From contig NC_003076.8 in the NCBI RefSeq assembly GCF_000001735.4, forward strand, positions 16,867,835 to 16,931,834: a DNA stretch of 64,000 nucleotides, given 5' to 3'. Positions within the stretch are counted from its first letter, which is position 1. Each line of letters opens with the position of its first letter. The translations under genes and the position numbers were made by a program. Shown in pieces: positions 44,199-56,267 of this stretch. Under the pieces are notes generated by a model. That model was not told where the DNA came from. It worked only from the letters and a program-made list of their open reading frames with translations, and ran no database searches. Source of the DNA: Arabidopsis thaliana (lineage: Eukaryota > Streptophyta > Magnoliopsida > Brassicales > Brassicaceae).

Positions 44199-45776
44199 AG
44201 GTGTTGTAATGTCTTTTTAGTTTCCTATCATTGTGTTTTTCTTAGAAGCAAGTTTTTTTGTTCTGTTTTTGTCAAGAAAGCGTACTTCGGCTAATCAACG
44301 AACAAATTTGGTGTATGTAAAGCTGACGGCAAAAAAGATTGTGATTCCATGAAATATAACCTGATTACTAGTGAGAGTATCTTAATTCTTAAACAAGAAA
44401 CTGATTTCTAGAGCGTCTTAAGCTAGAAAATCTGTTCTTGCATTCATATTGCACTGCTTAAAGGCCTACAAGTTTGGTGTCTAATCAGTGGTAAGCAGTA
44501 AGCAATAAGCACTAGTGGTATTTGGAAGATGGGTAACATTTGGAGAAAGAGCACATCAATACAACCAAAAAGACTAATATACTACAAACTTAGAGATAAC
44601 CAGAAATCAATCTGACAATTTGGAAGGGTTTAAAACCATTGACAGTGAATGTATTATTATTACCACAAATTTGAAGTTATCACGTCTTACAACATACTTG
44701 TGTCTTTTTTAGATGTAACATGGTTGATATGAGTTTATGTAGGTGTCCAAATCAACAACACTCCTTCAGCTTAGCTCCTTCGATTGGCCTGGACCAGATA
44801 GAAAAAGCAAATAAACAATGAAGCTCGTGTATACCAATCGAAGAATAGAATCATAATCAGATTAGGACAATGCGCAAACGATCATGAAAATAGACATGTC
44901 AGAGGTTCATTGGAAAACTGCATATTGTCTACCTCAAGTTACCATGTGAGTTATTTATTATATAAAACAATTGAATGGAATGTTTGGCGACTTTACTGTT
45001 CAGTATTAATAGCAACTTATTCAGAGTTATCAATCATGTTCCAATAGAGACAAGGGGGTGTCTCAATGGGAGGAAGCAAAGGTTCCATGTCTTTCTAAGA
45101 CCTTCTCATTACACAAACGATTAGGAAAGATCAAAACACATTTCAGTGGAAGAAGAATGATAATAGAGAATCTTTTTAACCAACCAATCTATTTCATTAC
45201 GAGCAATCATATCTTCTTTGTACTAAAGGAGCCTCAACATATCTATCTATGCTTAGGATACTGTGGAACAAAATCAAAATCCTTAAAAGCTTCAATTTTG
45301 TATAACAATGGATTTTGATGGGTCCAACTAAAGCTTTAGAGTTCTACTTTTCACAGGTCTGCAACTAACTACAACCTCTGAATTTGCTAAAGTTTCTGAA
45401 AAACCAAAAACTTTAAGGAAACACATTGGTCAGCTATTCACTTATGGCGTCTCTTAAGGTTTAGCAACTAGGCTATTCCAAAACATTATAATTAAAGGTT
45501 TGGATTCTCCTTAAGGGTTTACTTACTACAAAATCAAACAATAACAAGCTTCAGTTTTTAATAACAATGGCTTTTCAAGGTTCCAAAATTCCAATTAAAT
45601 CTCCAAATTCTGCAATCACAGGGTCCACAACTAACAACAACATCTCAATTCCGCAAAATCTTCAGAAAAATCAAAATCTTAAGCCAAAAATAAAGCTCCA
45701 TACTCAAACAAATCACATACCACAAAAACCGAAAGATAATCAATCGTAATCGCAAACAATAAGAAAGATGTAAAAC
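44199..45776. other. Intergenic; 3' flanks of the LEA-like gene and UBL5
   Basis: No coding signal. 45050-45770 is repetitive in wording (AACAATGG, TTCCAAAA) but I could not define a unit. Confidence 0.45.
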
Positions 45777-45998
45777 CTAGTTGTAGTAAAGCTCAAGACC
45801 CATGCCGTCATGGATCTCATAGTCCTTGAGAGTGATGTGATCCTTGTAGATGTTGTACCACTTCTGAATTCTGATCTTCTCGGCTCGTGTTCCGGTTTGT
45901 GCCGCGACAAGCTTCTTCAGATCACCGATCGTGTCATCATCGTTACACTTCACCCTAACTTTTTTCCCTAAACGATCGTTGAGAACCACCTCGATCAT
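45777..45998 (-). CDS. UBL5: Ubiquitin-like protein 5 (UBL5/Hub1)
   Basis: 73 aa, single exon, starting [20 protein letters not shown]. Upstream in-frame codons (to 46040) belong to the leader; the Met chosen matches the length conserved from yeast to plants. The fold reads through [18 protein letters not shown] and [20 protein letters not shown] and ends GLELYYN, with the double tyrosine and no di-glycine typical of Hub1/UBL5. Hub1-type modifiers bind spliceosomal partners (HIND motifs) without covalent conjugation. I believe it is At5g42300. Confidence 0.95.
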
Positions 45999-46192
45999 CT
46001 TCTTCGCTCGAAAACTACAATTGCGAACCCTAGCCCCCAATTTTCTATTCCTCCGGAAAAGTAAAGTACGGGAAGATTCTACGCGTTAAGGCTCGTTGTG
46101 ACTTTTATTTATAAACTTTTTTTTGGTCGTACTTATGTCGGTTTGAGAATTGGTAATAGATTTATTTAATTTCTAGAACCTTATCTATATTT

Positions 46193-46234
46193 TAATAGAT
46201 TTTACCTTTTTTTTTGTCGGCTAATAGATTTTAC
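46193..46234. repeat. 13-bp direct repeat flanking poly(T) + GTCGGC (poly(A) insert, minus strand)
   Basis: TAATAGATTTTAC at 46193-46205 and 46222-46234; on the minus strand the insert reads GCCGAC followed by nine A and a G. Confidence 0.65.
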
Positions 46235-46308
46235 TTTAATTTTGTGAATTATCAATTTTGGCTTCCTATTTTCTCCATATATAGACTTTGTATTAAAATT
46301 ATTTTTTT

Positions 46309-46356
46309 GTTTATATTTGAAAGTTTGTGCAAAAAAAAAAAAGTTTATATTTGAAA
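46309..46356. repeat. 14-bp direct repeat flanking GTTTGTGC + poly(A)
   Basis: GTTTATATTTGAAA at 46309-46322 and 46343-46356, with GTTTGTGC and 12 A between; only 75 bases from the previous micro-insertion. Confidence 0.65.
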
Positions 46357-46417
46357 CCTTATTATTAAAACCTTGTGATTGTGATTTTTTTAATTTTTTT
46401 ATCATCTTGAATTCTCT

Positions 46418-46570
46418 CAGCAAACTTAAAAATAACAACAATTTTATCCTATCAAAGAAAGAGCCGACCTCTCAAAATAAGATACATCTTAATTGTGATT
46501 ATTGATGCTAGCAAACTCAAAAATAACAACAATTTTATCCTATCAAGAAAAGAGCCGACCTCTCAAAAGT
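46418..46570. repeat. 60-bp direct duplication with 28-bp spacer
   Basis: Two copies (about 46419-46480 and 46508-46569) share AAAAATAACAACAATTTTAT, then CCTATCAA and AGAGCCGACCTCTCAAAA, differing at a few bases only. Confidence 0.8.
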
Positions 46571-46601
46571 AACAAAAGCAAAAACCAAAAATTTACATAG
46601 T

Positions 46602-46797
46602 GTCTGATTGGTAACCAAAAGCTGTACAAGTTTTTTAGCTGTTAGCTTTATTTGAATAGTGCAAAGCTGTTAGAAAGAGTTGTACAAAAAAGCTGAGAGT
46701 AAACTTTTTATAACACTTTTAATAAAGTTTTTGTTATTGGTAACTGTGAAAGTTGTACAAAATTATATAAAGCTGTATTGTGTTACCATTCAAACTC
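46602..46797. mobile_element. Candidate hAT-like MITE
   Basis: Left end CTGATTGGTAACCAAAAGCT and right end AGCTGTATTGTGTTACCATT are imperfect inverted repeats (GGTAAC pairs with GTTACC). AGCTGT/AGCTGTTAGCT words repeat inside. No target duplication found, so the call is tentative. Confidence 0.35.
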
Positions 46798-48025
46798 ATA
46801 ATCTGATATGTAAAATTACAATAAATATGCCACCAATTTACGTCTAAATAAAATTCTACAAAACGCTATCAAATCACTACCAAATATGCAAATCAAAGAC
46901 AAGGAGCGAAGCTTAACTACTCGAAAAAAATCTGTCTCACGAACAAGAACACCATCAAATCGAACCAACTATCATTCACCGCCATATCAACTCCGGATAG
47001 GAAAACATGTAAACTTTAACATCGACTTGAGACAAATCAAAACAACTAGAACAATCTAGAGGAAAATTGAAGTTGAACCAAGAAAAAAAGTGCTAACATA
47101 AAGATGAAAGCTTGACGGATACTAACGAGAGATCACCTCGAAAAATATGGTCTATTTTTTCAAGAAAGATGGTGTTGTTGTATGAAAATACGGGAGCTAT
47201 TTGACTTCTTGTGTATATCCACTTACTTTGAACCGTATCACAGGTTTAAAAGTAATAATTCGTAAGTTTGAAAAAAAAAATCTCATTTAGCTAACATTAA
47301 AGAAAATTTAAACGTTGATTTAAAACGCTTTAACATGTTTCCATAAATTGGATTAACAAAAATTGCAACGTTTTCAAAACAGATCGACGACGTTTTAAAA
47401 AAAAACAAGATTTTATTTAAACCTTTCAATTTTTGTATAAATTAAGTATAACATCAATATAAATTATAGGATTAACTTTTCATCGTTAATTTTTTTTTTA
47501 AAAACATAAATATCATAATGTCATTAAAAAGTAAAAATATCTAAAAATTCATTGGTTTAAAATTATAAAAAAATATTTCATATATAAAATGAAAATTATT
47601 AAATAATTAAACAAGAATTATTTTTAAATATATGTAATAACTCTATAAAATCAAGAAAAAAGAAAAGAAAACAAAAAAACTATAAAATCAATTTTCTCGG
47701 AACAAAAGATGTAGTTACATAGGATCAGAACAAGGGAAAGATATTGATCAACCCGTGTAGAATATACAATATGGTTAACTCTTACAATCACTTAATCGGT
47801 TTTACCATTACAAATTTTAAACACATAAATTATTATCCTCTGAGAAGTTGGCGTGTGTGCTCAAAAAGGAAATAAACAAAAATTGCAGAAATTACTGAAC
47901 TAGAGATAGAATGAAACAATAACAACAACCACAAACGAAACAGCTAAAGAAAACGATAATTAAAAAAAAAAAAAAAAAGCTTACGAACGCCATTGGAGAA
48001 GAGCACGAAAAAGAAGAAGAAGACT

Positions 48026-50404
48026 ATGCTTCTCTTGCAACAACCACCACTGGTTTCAACTAGATTTCACTCTCTCTACTTCCTCACTCACCACCACCAC
48101 CACCACCACCGCTTCTTCCAACCACCAATCTCAGCTTTCTCTGCAACAACCTCTGCTTCTTTACCTTCACCATCTCCATCTTCTTCTTCTTCTTACTTCT
48201 CCTCATGGAATGGTTTAGATACAAATGAAGAAGAAGACAATGAATTCTCCTCCGAGGTTCACCGTCGCTACGACTTCTCTCCACTCCTAAAATTCCTCTC
48301 AAGATTCGGACCAGTCGAGTTAGCTCTAGATTCGGAATCGGAATCAGAAGCTTCACCGGAATCGCTTAATCCGGTAGAGTTCGATCTCGTCGAGTCATAC
48401 AGAGCAGTACCAGCACCATACTGGCACTCTCTGATAAAATCGTTAACCTCATCAACATCATCTCTTGGTTTAGCTTACGCTGTAGTGTCATGGCTACAAA
48501 AACATAACCTCTGTTTCTCCTACGAGCTTCTTTACTCGATTCTCATCCACGCGCTTGGCCGTTCCGAGAAGCTTTACGAGGCGTTTCTTCTCTCTCAGAA
48601 ACAAACGTTAACACCATTGACATACAATGCCTTGATTGGTGCTTGTGCTCGGAACAACGATATCGAAAAAGCTCTTAATTTGATCGCTAAGATGCGTCAA
48701 GACGGTTATCAATCCGATTTTGTTAACTATAGTTTGGTTATTCAGTCGTTGACTCGTAGCAATAAGATTGATTCTGTTATGTTGTTGAGATTGTATAAAG
48801 AGATTGAAAGAGATAAGCTTGAGCTTGATGTGCAGTTAGTTAATGATATTATTATGGGTTTTGCTAAGTCTGGTGATCCTTCTAAGGCTTTGCAGCTTCT
48901 TGGTATGGCTCAAGCGACGGGTTTGAGTGCGAAAACCGCTACTCTTGTATCGATTATCTCTGCGTTGGCGGATTCAGGGAGGACTTTGGAGGCTGAAGCT
49001 TTGTTTGAGGAGTTGAGACAGAGTGGGATTAAGCCTAGAACGAGAGCTTACAATGCGTTGCTTAAAGGGTATGTGAAGACGGGTCCTTTGAAAGACGCAG
49101 AGTCAATGGTTTCTGAGATGGAGAAGCGAGGTGTTTCGCCTGATGAACATACGTATAGTCTGCTTATCGATGCGTATGTTAATGCAGGTAGATGGGAAAG
49201 TGCGAGAATTGTGTTGAAAGAGATGGAAGCTGGTGATGTACAGCCTAATTCTTTTGTTTTCAGTAGACTCTTAGCTGGTTTTCGCGATAGAGGTGAATGG
49301 CAGAAGACATTTCAAGTTCTTAAAGAGATGAAGAGTATCGGTGTTAAGCCCGATAGACAGTTTTATAACGTGGTGATCGATACCTTTGGGAAGTTTAATT
49401 GTCTTGATCATGCCATGACGACTTTCGATAGAATGTTAAGCGAAGGTATTGAACCAGATAGGGTGACTTGGAATACGCTTATTGATTGTCATTGTAAGCA
49501 TGGTCGGCATATCGTAGCGGAAGAGATGTTCGAGGCGATGGAGAGGCGAGGGTGTTTGCCTTGTGCTACAACTTATAACATTATGATCAATAGTTATGGT
49601 GATCAAGAAAGATGGGATGATATGAAAAGATTGTTGGGAAAGATGAAGAGCCAAGGTATCCTGCCTAATGTTGTGACACACACTACACTTGTCGACGTTT
49701 ATGGCAAATCGGGTAGGTTTAATGATGCGATAGAGTGCTTGGAAGAGATGAAGTCGGTTGGGTTGAAACCATCATCGACCATGTACAATGCCCTCATCAA
49801 TGCATATGCACAAAGGGTACCATGACTGTTAATAGTATCAGTTACAGATCCCTAAGAGAATTATCATTTGATACTGATAGTTGAATGATTCTTTCTTGCC
49901 AGGGTTTATCGGAACAAGCTGTGAATGCATTTAGAGTGATGACATCGGATGGACTAAAGCCGAGTTTATTGGCTCTCAATTCGCTCATCAATGCCTTTGG
50001 TGAGGATAGAAGAGACGCTGAAGCCTTTGCCGTGTTACAGTACATGAAAGAAAATGTAATAACTTCTCTTGGCTAAAACCTTGAACACATCTTAAAGAAC
50101 TACTTACTGACCAACCATCATCTCTCACAAAACATTTGCAGGGCGTAAAACCAGACGTGGTCACTTACACAACACTCATGAAAGCTCTCATTCGTGTTGA
50201 TAAGTTTCAGAAGGTATGCATCATTGATTATGGTTGATAGGGGAATACCTGTAAGTAGGATTGACCTTTTGAGATGTGATGGTTTTACAGGTACCGGTTG
50301 TTTACGAGGAGATGATCATGTCAGGATGCAAACCAGATAGAAAAGCTAGATCCATGTTACGGTCAGCTCTAAGATACATGAAGCAGACGTTAAGAGCCTC
50401 ATAG
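48026..50404 (+). CDS. CRP1: Chloroplast PPR protein CRP1
   Basis: Four exons: 48026-49816, 49903-50055, 50142-50213, 50291-50404; 709 aa. The ATG at 48026 starts [20 protein letters not shown], a His/Ser-rich chloroplast transit peptide. About 14 pentatricopeptide repeats of 35 residues follow ([100 protein letters not shown]). CRP1 binds chloroplast RNAs; in maize and Arabidopsis it is needed for petB-petD processing and for translation of petA and psaC. It is a P-class PPR, without an E/DYW editing tail. Introns are confined to the 3' end. It converges with the carboxypeptidase gene 412 bp away. I believe it is At5g42310. Confidence 0.95.
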
Positions 50405-50816
50405 AAACATAGGGAAACAATGCAAAGGTTTTATCTTGAGCTAAAGTGATCAAATATTTCTCGAGCTTCTGATATCGTCTCGCAAGCTCAGGACCGATAT
50501 GTAAACGACACAAACCACACATCACAAGAGGAAGTCTTTCATACAAATCCGCACATTCTCTGTCTATGTAAAGATTCAACCTGTACAAATATATAAGTGT
50601 GTTGACCAAATTGGATACGGTTACTGTCTGTACTACAGAGATCATGTAGGAAGTTATAAACCAAAGCTCCTTTACTTAAGAATATATCACAAATCCAAAG
50701 AATTATGTTGTCTTTTCATGAGACACAACATTTCTAAAATGAGGAATACAAGTTTCGCAACCAAAAGAATTACTAACTTACAAGGGTTAATTAAATGAGA
50801 GCTTCCTCCATTAGTT
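50405..50816. other. Convergent 3' region of CRP1 and the carboxypeptidase gene
   Basis: 3' untranslated sequence only; the 99-codon minus-strand frame at 50346-50645 overlaps the CRP1 end and has no recognisable similarity. Confidence 0.5.
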
Positions 50817-53514
50817 TCATGGCAAGACAGGCATGGAGTTTCTACTATACTTGCTCTTCGCTATCCTGGAACAGAACATGAACATCAGAAGTACTGAAGA
50901 CAACAAGAAGAGCCTGAAGTAAGTTTTTATCTCTTGCATTCCGACATCGATCACTTCCATGTTTTTCCCATATCTGTTCTTCCTTTCCACCAAGTAGCCA
51001 TCCAAATACTCGTCTATAGACACCCATTTGTCTGCAGCTTTGGAAGTGTTTCCGTCTAAGTGGAGCGGTCCCAGTTGGAAAATCGTGAAGAATGCAGCAG
51101 ACCAGTCATTAAGAACTCTCTGAGTAACAGCAGCGAGCCAAGTTGTGAGTTTTATTTTCCTTTTTATGGGTATATATTCGAAAGAAATTGATACAATTCA
51201 AAAACATAGTACCTTGAAATTGGGTAGATCAACAGGGTTGAACATTTTAAAGCAATCTCTTGAAGCAGTTTGGTTGTCCCCATAGATCTGGCAATGATAG
51301 CAACGGTTATAAGAATATGTGACACAGGTTTTCATGAAAGTGTCGAGAGTAGGTAACTTCAGTCACACAAACCTCAAAGGTGAATGCCATGGGTGCCTTT
51401 ACAACATCATAGATATAATCTGTAGCTGTACCATGTGCCAAATACCTAAAGTTGAGAAAGCCGATTAGAAAAAGGACAAAGAAAAACATTCTGAAGGGAA
51501 TATGCCAACTTTCGAGTCTCAAACAATGCTCAGATACAAGTGAAACAAGTTAAACGATGTAGCACTTAAGTTCACTGAAAATATTCATAAGAAATCTTTA
51601 GGAAAGAGACAAACCCAACAGAGCCGCCGCCAGATCCAATCATGCAGCGGTCGTGACAATGAAATTTGTTAAGTTTTTCAAGTAAGGTCCTCATTTTCTG
51701 TGAAGGTAATCCCTCTGGGGTTATGTTTTTGTGGTCATACGGCATAAATAAAGCCTGAAAACATAAGAAATGAGAATCAAGCTTCTGAACAAATACATAA
51801 CAAAGCCAAGATCAAGATAAGTTTGTTACACAATTTACAAAATGTAAACATCCGTAAATCCACTATTCACATGTTTACTCATACTCCAACAGAAGTTTAA
51901 AGCTGTATTCCCAACATTGTATGTATACATGATAATACTAAAGCAGAAGAGAAACATTACCTCCATTCCAGAATGCACATTTATCCATATGTGAGGATCA
52001 AATGATATGGCTAGCTTCCGCATTATTTGAGTTTCGGGCTCACTAAACGGAGCAGTTCCTGGATTCTCTTCAGATGGATCATAATCCTGGAAACGCCGAG
52101 AACAAAACAAGGACAAAGGTTCGTGACACATTAACAAGGGATATTGAAGGGAAAGGAAAGTGCAGTGAGGTGAAGAAGTACCTTTTCTTTCTTGCCCCAG
52201 TCAACACCCCAATTTCGGTTCAGGTCAACTCCTCTTCCTGTGATTTACAGATATGTTAAAAGATAAAATACAAAACAAAACACAGTCATAATCATGTAAT
52301 GGAGACTCAAATATGGTTACCATTTCTTCGTTCACAAAGATCTCCAGATTCAACACGTTTGCGACCATTCGGGTTTTCTATAGGAACCATCTGACAAATA
52401 ATAGCAGTATTTTATGAGTAAGTGAATTTATCAAACACCACAAAGGTGAAAATAAGACTGCAGGGATCAGACTCACTTACTTTTATGACTAGTTTGTCTA
52501 ATGTGTTTTTCAGGATTCCTCCGTTTTTATTTGGTAAGAACTGTTCTTCGCTCAAAATTGACAAAATCCGAAAAGCAAGTTCAGAGGTGATAAGCTCTCT
52601 CCCATGCTGACCAAAAGTCTGGAAGAAAAGGAATCATCTGTCAAAAAAACAGGTATTACCAAAACTATGAAGAAACTTCACCTATAAAAAAGTATTACAA
52701 GTTAAACCAGAAGACGGGATTTGTCAATTTATTTGATATTCCTGTGAATAGCTTAGACAGAGCTGTGAAGGGAACTTACAAGAAGAATCCTAAAGTTTGA
52801 TCTGTCATCACTCTCTTTACCACCGCGACAATAAGTTACCACATTGACCTCTGCATTGTAGCCTTTGTTTCCCGATTTAATCAACTCAATCTGTGAAACA
52901 AATATTCACTCAGTCTGAGCTAAAAATACAAGAACCTAAACACGAAACTAAAATAGCACTAACCGAGAGCTTATCTGGATGTCGATGTACCAAAGAATGT
53001 ATCTGCTCCATTAAATCATCACTGCAACGGACATAGAAGACGATGATGATAAGAACAGAGAAATGAATTTTTCTTCCTTATCTATTGAATCAAGAACTTT
53101 AACTATCTTGAAGATCTCTTAACTCTCCTCTAGCCAAAAGACTCTCACTTTACCAAAATGGTCAAAGACCCTTTTATTCTAATCCTACCTCTCCTATGTA
53201 TGTTAAAGACCCCAGTGGCCCGTAACAATGTGAAGTTGCATTTGGAAAAACAGATTTCTTCGGTACTTGTCATATTATGAAAGGTGAAACAAACCTAAAA
53301 ACCGAACTAAGTAGAAATTTCCAAAATCTTCACAAAGCTAGAGACAAATACTCTGATATCTGAAAATTGACCTGGAGTGGTAGAGATCCCAGTTAATGGG
53401 AGTAACAAAAGACGAGTCAGAAGGATTAGTTTCGCCGAGAACGAGTAACAACAACAATGGTGAGAGGAGGAAGACCGCGTAAGAGATTAGCGGGAAGTGA
53501 TGCCGCCGACGCAT
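50817..53514 (-). CDS. Zinc metallocarboxypeptidase (M14-type), membrane-anchored
   Basis: Eleven exons on the minus strand: 53514-53372, 53021-52964, 52890-52780, 52618-52481, 52390-52321, 52237-52182, 52086-51961, 51754-51615, 51445-51373, 51287-51213, 51119-50817; 430 aa. The true ATG is at 53514; the frame upstream has no ATG. Signal peptide or anchor: YAVFLLSPLLLLLVLG. Zinc ligands His109 and Glu112 in FGQHGRELIT, and His230 in NVHSG; the substrate-site Arg lies in DLNRNWGVDWG; the catalytic Glu305 ends MAFTFE. A C-terminal hydrophobic helix (LFLLSSVLLMFMFC, near 390-405) suggests a second membrane anchor. Family: cleaves single C-terminal residues from peptides in the secretory or extracellular space. 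I believe it is At5g42320. Confidence 0.93.
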
Positions 53515-53929
53515 GGCCGCGTCGAGAGAGAGGAAGGGACGAGAGAAATGGGAAGAAACGAATCTCTTCTTCTTCTTCTTCTTCAAGATTGGTTGATGCT
53601 TCGTAGGGTTTGTATGATGTCATATCTCATGTCTTCTTCTTCAATGGAATCGAACACAAAGAAATAGAGAAATGGATCTTAATGGAGTTTGAGTCGGAAG
53701 AGATTGGCCAGATCGGGCTTGTGTCTGTGTGTCATCCGGTTTTGTCTTTTTATCTACTTTTCTTCGCTAATCAAATGATCAAAGCAACTTGTACTCTCTA
53801 CGCTAATTATTACTCTTATTATAATGGGCAAAAATTCTTCTTTTTGGCAACAATTTATAATTGCATTTTTAAATAATAGGTTCACCTTTTTATTCATACT
53901 CCACCTAATTACAAATCAAACTTATTTAA
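53515..53929. other. Carboxypeptidase leader/promoter and spacer
   Basis: Leader with a CTT run (53570-53583), then promoter sequence. No further gene seen. Confidence 0.5.
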
Positions 53930-54245
53930 CTATAAAATTAATTTACCGTTAAAGAAAATTATTTATTGGTTATAGATTTACAAAATAGTCAGAATTTAGA
54001 TTTTATAATTAAATAAAATTAAATATCAGTTAAAGTTTATAAACGGATTTAGCTTTTACAACTAAACAAGATTAAATATTTGTTTCGATTTATAAAAAAA
54101 TTAGATTTACAATTAAACGAGGTTAAAATGTCGGTTTAGATTTAGAAAGAACGGATAGTATTTAGATTTCACAATTAAACGAAATTAAATATCGGTTTGG
54201 ATTTACAAAAGAGAATTAGGGTTTAAATTTTGCAATTATAAGCAG
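53930..54245. repeat. Diverged tandem repeat, about 60-65 bp period
   Basis: Blocks of the form ACAATTAAACGAAATTAAAT, TATCGGTTT and GATTTACAAA recur about five times, weakening toward the left. Confidence 0.6.
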
Positions 54246-54426
54246 CTGTTCTAAGTTGTTGTCTTACAAAATTAACAATATTATTAATTTTGACGGTTCT
54301 AAATGTTTTTTTCTGTTTTTGGTCAAAAAAATATATGAAAAAATATTATGTGGTGCCAATTTTGAGATCGGAGCAAAAATGACAAAAGATAAAGAGAAAA
54401 AAATGAATTGTTGAGTCGTTGTATGC

Positions 54427-54475
54427 AACAAGTTGATATATCAACCTTACCAAAAAAAACAAGTTGATATATCAA
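54427..54475. repeat. 18-bp direct repeat flanking CCTTACC + poly(A)
   Basis: AACAAGTTGATATATCAA at 54427-54444 and 54458-54475; the insert is CCTTACC plus at least six A. Confidence 0.65.
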
Positions 54476-54670
54476 AAGGGGATACTATTGGGGATAGAGT
54501 AGAATCTCTTGTGATATATTTTGTGACAGAGTTATGTCCTATAATTTAGGGATTCGAGTTTATTTTATACGATGACTCTCTTGTATAAATATCACACTTT
54601 GTGAATCAATAAACTCAAGTTAGTGCAATACCTAATTCTACAGATACTTTTGACAAATTTTCACATCATA

Positions 54671-54717
54671 ACTCTACCATAGTTTTTTCGTTTTGGCAAA
54701 CATTCTACCACAGTTTT
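54671..54717. repeat. Imperfect 16-bp direct repeat flanking a poly(A) insert (minus strand)
   Basis: ACTCTACCATAGTTTT (54671-54686) and ATTCTACCACAGTTTT (54702-54717), 14 of 16 identical. Minus-strand insert reads GTTTGCCAAAACGAA. Older than the other examples, judging by the mismatches. Confidence 0.5.
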
Positions 54718-54799
54718 AGACATGATATTTCCAACAAGTTAATTTAAAGCTATCGAGTTATTTCTATCAATTTTTCTAGGGGTTATTGTTGTTATGCTG

Positions 54800-55075
54800 T
54801 AGGACAATGAATAATGAGAGACTCTTTATGCAGAAAGACAGATAAAAGTATTTAAGATTTTGCCTTTGTAAGAAAATGAGAGTGATAAACAAACCGTTTC
54901 ATAAAAGTTGGTAACAATAGAAGACAGACATTCAAAAGTAGGAAAATGAAAAACCAAAGACCCTTAACTGCACAAACACTTTGACTAGATTCTTCACCTT
55001 CTGCTCAAACTTTACTATATAAAAAACTTCTGACTAAACTCATTTTACATATGCGTAGAAGAACCAAGAAAAGAA
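54800..55075. repeat. Duplicated segment from the flanks of the TFIIS-like gene
   Basis: 54806-54995 matches about 55955-56155 (CTTTATGCAGAAAGACA, AATAGAAG, ACATTCAAAAG, ACACTTTGACTAGATTCTT). 54986-55068 matches about 57590-57655 (CTTCACCTTCTGCTCAAACT, TTTACTATATA, TGACTAAACTCATTT). So sequence now downstream and upstream of the TFIIS-like gene lies side by side here, as if a copy of that locus had lost its middle. Confidence 0.65.
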
Positions 55076-55329
55076 GAAAATAGGAAGTTGTGTTTTCACC
55101 AAACTTGAAAAGAAGAGAAATAAGCAAGATACAACTGGAGAGTTTTTGTTTTTGCAGATTTGGGGAAGTTGGTTTGCTAGCAGCTGGCTTTGACCATCAA
55201 ACTTGTTCGAGAAGGAAAAACTATGAAGTGTGTCCTCCACGTTTGCCTTCAACAACCTTGTGACTCGTGTAATGGTACACTAGGTATAAAGAGTTGTTGT
55301 CTTTTGCAGATTCTTTATGTTCCAGATTG

Positions 55330-55908
55330 ATTCAAGTTTTCTCTTGATATGGTCTGGAATCAACTTGTTGACTAGTTCAAGTGAGGCTCCAGCTACTTCT
55401 TGTTTGAAGTTGAAGAGAGGTGGGAAAGGCCTTCCATTTAGTTAACGAGCGTTTGGTTCTCTCAGTTCATGAAAGAACGGATGTGCACAAGCTCCGAGCT
55501 GTAATCCGAGGAAACAAAACAAAATATTAAGCATTCAGTTGGATTCTTAGAGACTGAAGAAACCTCACAGAGCAATGCTTACCTCTGTGGATCTAAGACT
55601 TGGAGAGTATTGAAGCAGCCTCGATTTTATATATTGATGTGTGAAGTGGAAGCTGAAAAACGAGAATGGTATGTAAAAGGAAAAAGATACAACCCTTGTA
55701 CCACGGATGTGCCTTTATCTGCGGAAACCTAAAATCTGTGTAATGTGGATTTCTTCTCGAGTTGGTATACCAAGAACCTGTTTACAACAACTTCATACAG
55801 TGAGGATTTTGTAGCCAAAGAATGTAATTTGCAAGGAATCATTGTTTAAAGATTCTTACTTTTATAATTTCAGCAAGAACACAACCAGATATCAATAGAA
55901 GTTGTGTA
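55330..55908 (-). pseudogene. Decayed shaggy-like (GSK3) protein kinase fragment
   Basis: Minus-strand pieces in kinase order: YTTSIDIW then CVLAEIIK (55908-55860, with a donor kept), VLGIPTREEI (from 55777, acceptor kept), PQIKAHPWYK (about 55715), RLLQYSPSLRSTE (about 55622-55583, donor kept), then from 55498 GACAHPFFHELREPNAR, a stop, LNGRPFPPLFNFKQEVAG and ASLELVNKLIPDHIKRKL. These match the C-terminal third of plant shaggy-like kinases. Defects: loss of the segment between CVLAE and IIK, a frameshift and roughly 75-base insertion after HPWYK, and the in-frame TAA in the LPNG motif. Retained intron borders show it is a DNA-level duplicate, not a processed copy. Confidence 0.85.
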
Positions 55909-56267
55909 CTGATCATTTTTTCGTCTAACTTTAATGAAGATGGCAAGGACAATAGCTGGCTTGTGAATAGTGAGAAAATCTTTATGCAGAAAGACAACAT
56001 TTCATTCTTTGTAACAAAATAAGTCATTAGCAAAATATTTCATAAGACTTGGTAATAATAGAAGCCAAACATTCAAAAGAAAAACCCAAGACCCCTTAAA
56101 CTGCAGAAACTGCAGAGCTTCCTTTTATGAAACGAAACACTTTGACTAGATTCTTTTAGAAACAACATTCAAGAACTTGAAACAATCATCGTATTGAAAT
56201 TACAATCAACTAATATCTCGAGTTTGTGATACAATAATGAAACTCGTGACTAAATCTCTGCAGCTAA
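55909..56267. other. 3' flank of the TFIIS-like gene
   Basis: Holds the source or sister copy of the 54.8-kb duplication; no gene seen. Confidence 0.5.

Larger units (their letters stand above)
45999..48025. other. Divergent promoter region between UBL5 and CRP1
   Basis: Contains two poly(A) micro-insertions, a 60-bp direct duplication and a candidate hAT-like MITE, all listed separately; the rest is AT-rich. The CRP1 leader is the A-rich stretch near 47950. Confidence 0.5.
54246..54800. other. Intergenic with two poly(A)/poly(T) micro-insertions
   Basis: AT-rich spacer between the tandem repeat and the duplicated segment; holds the features at 54427 and 54671. No gene. Confidence 0.5.

Noticed and set aside
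47993-48025. Upstream extension of CRP1 (Lys-rich codons)
   Set aside because: The extension has no ATG; it begins at a TTG. The ATG at 48026 gives the known 709-aa length and a proper transit peptide.
53515-53586. Upstream extension of the carboxypeptidase (poly-Lys start)
   Set aside because: It begins at a TTG and comes from a CTT repeat in the leader; the ATG at 53514 starts a good signal sequence.
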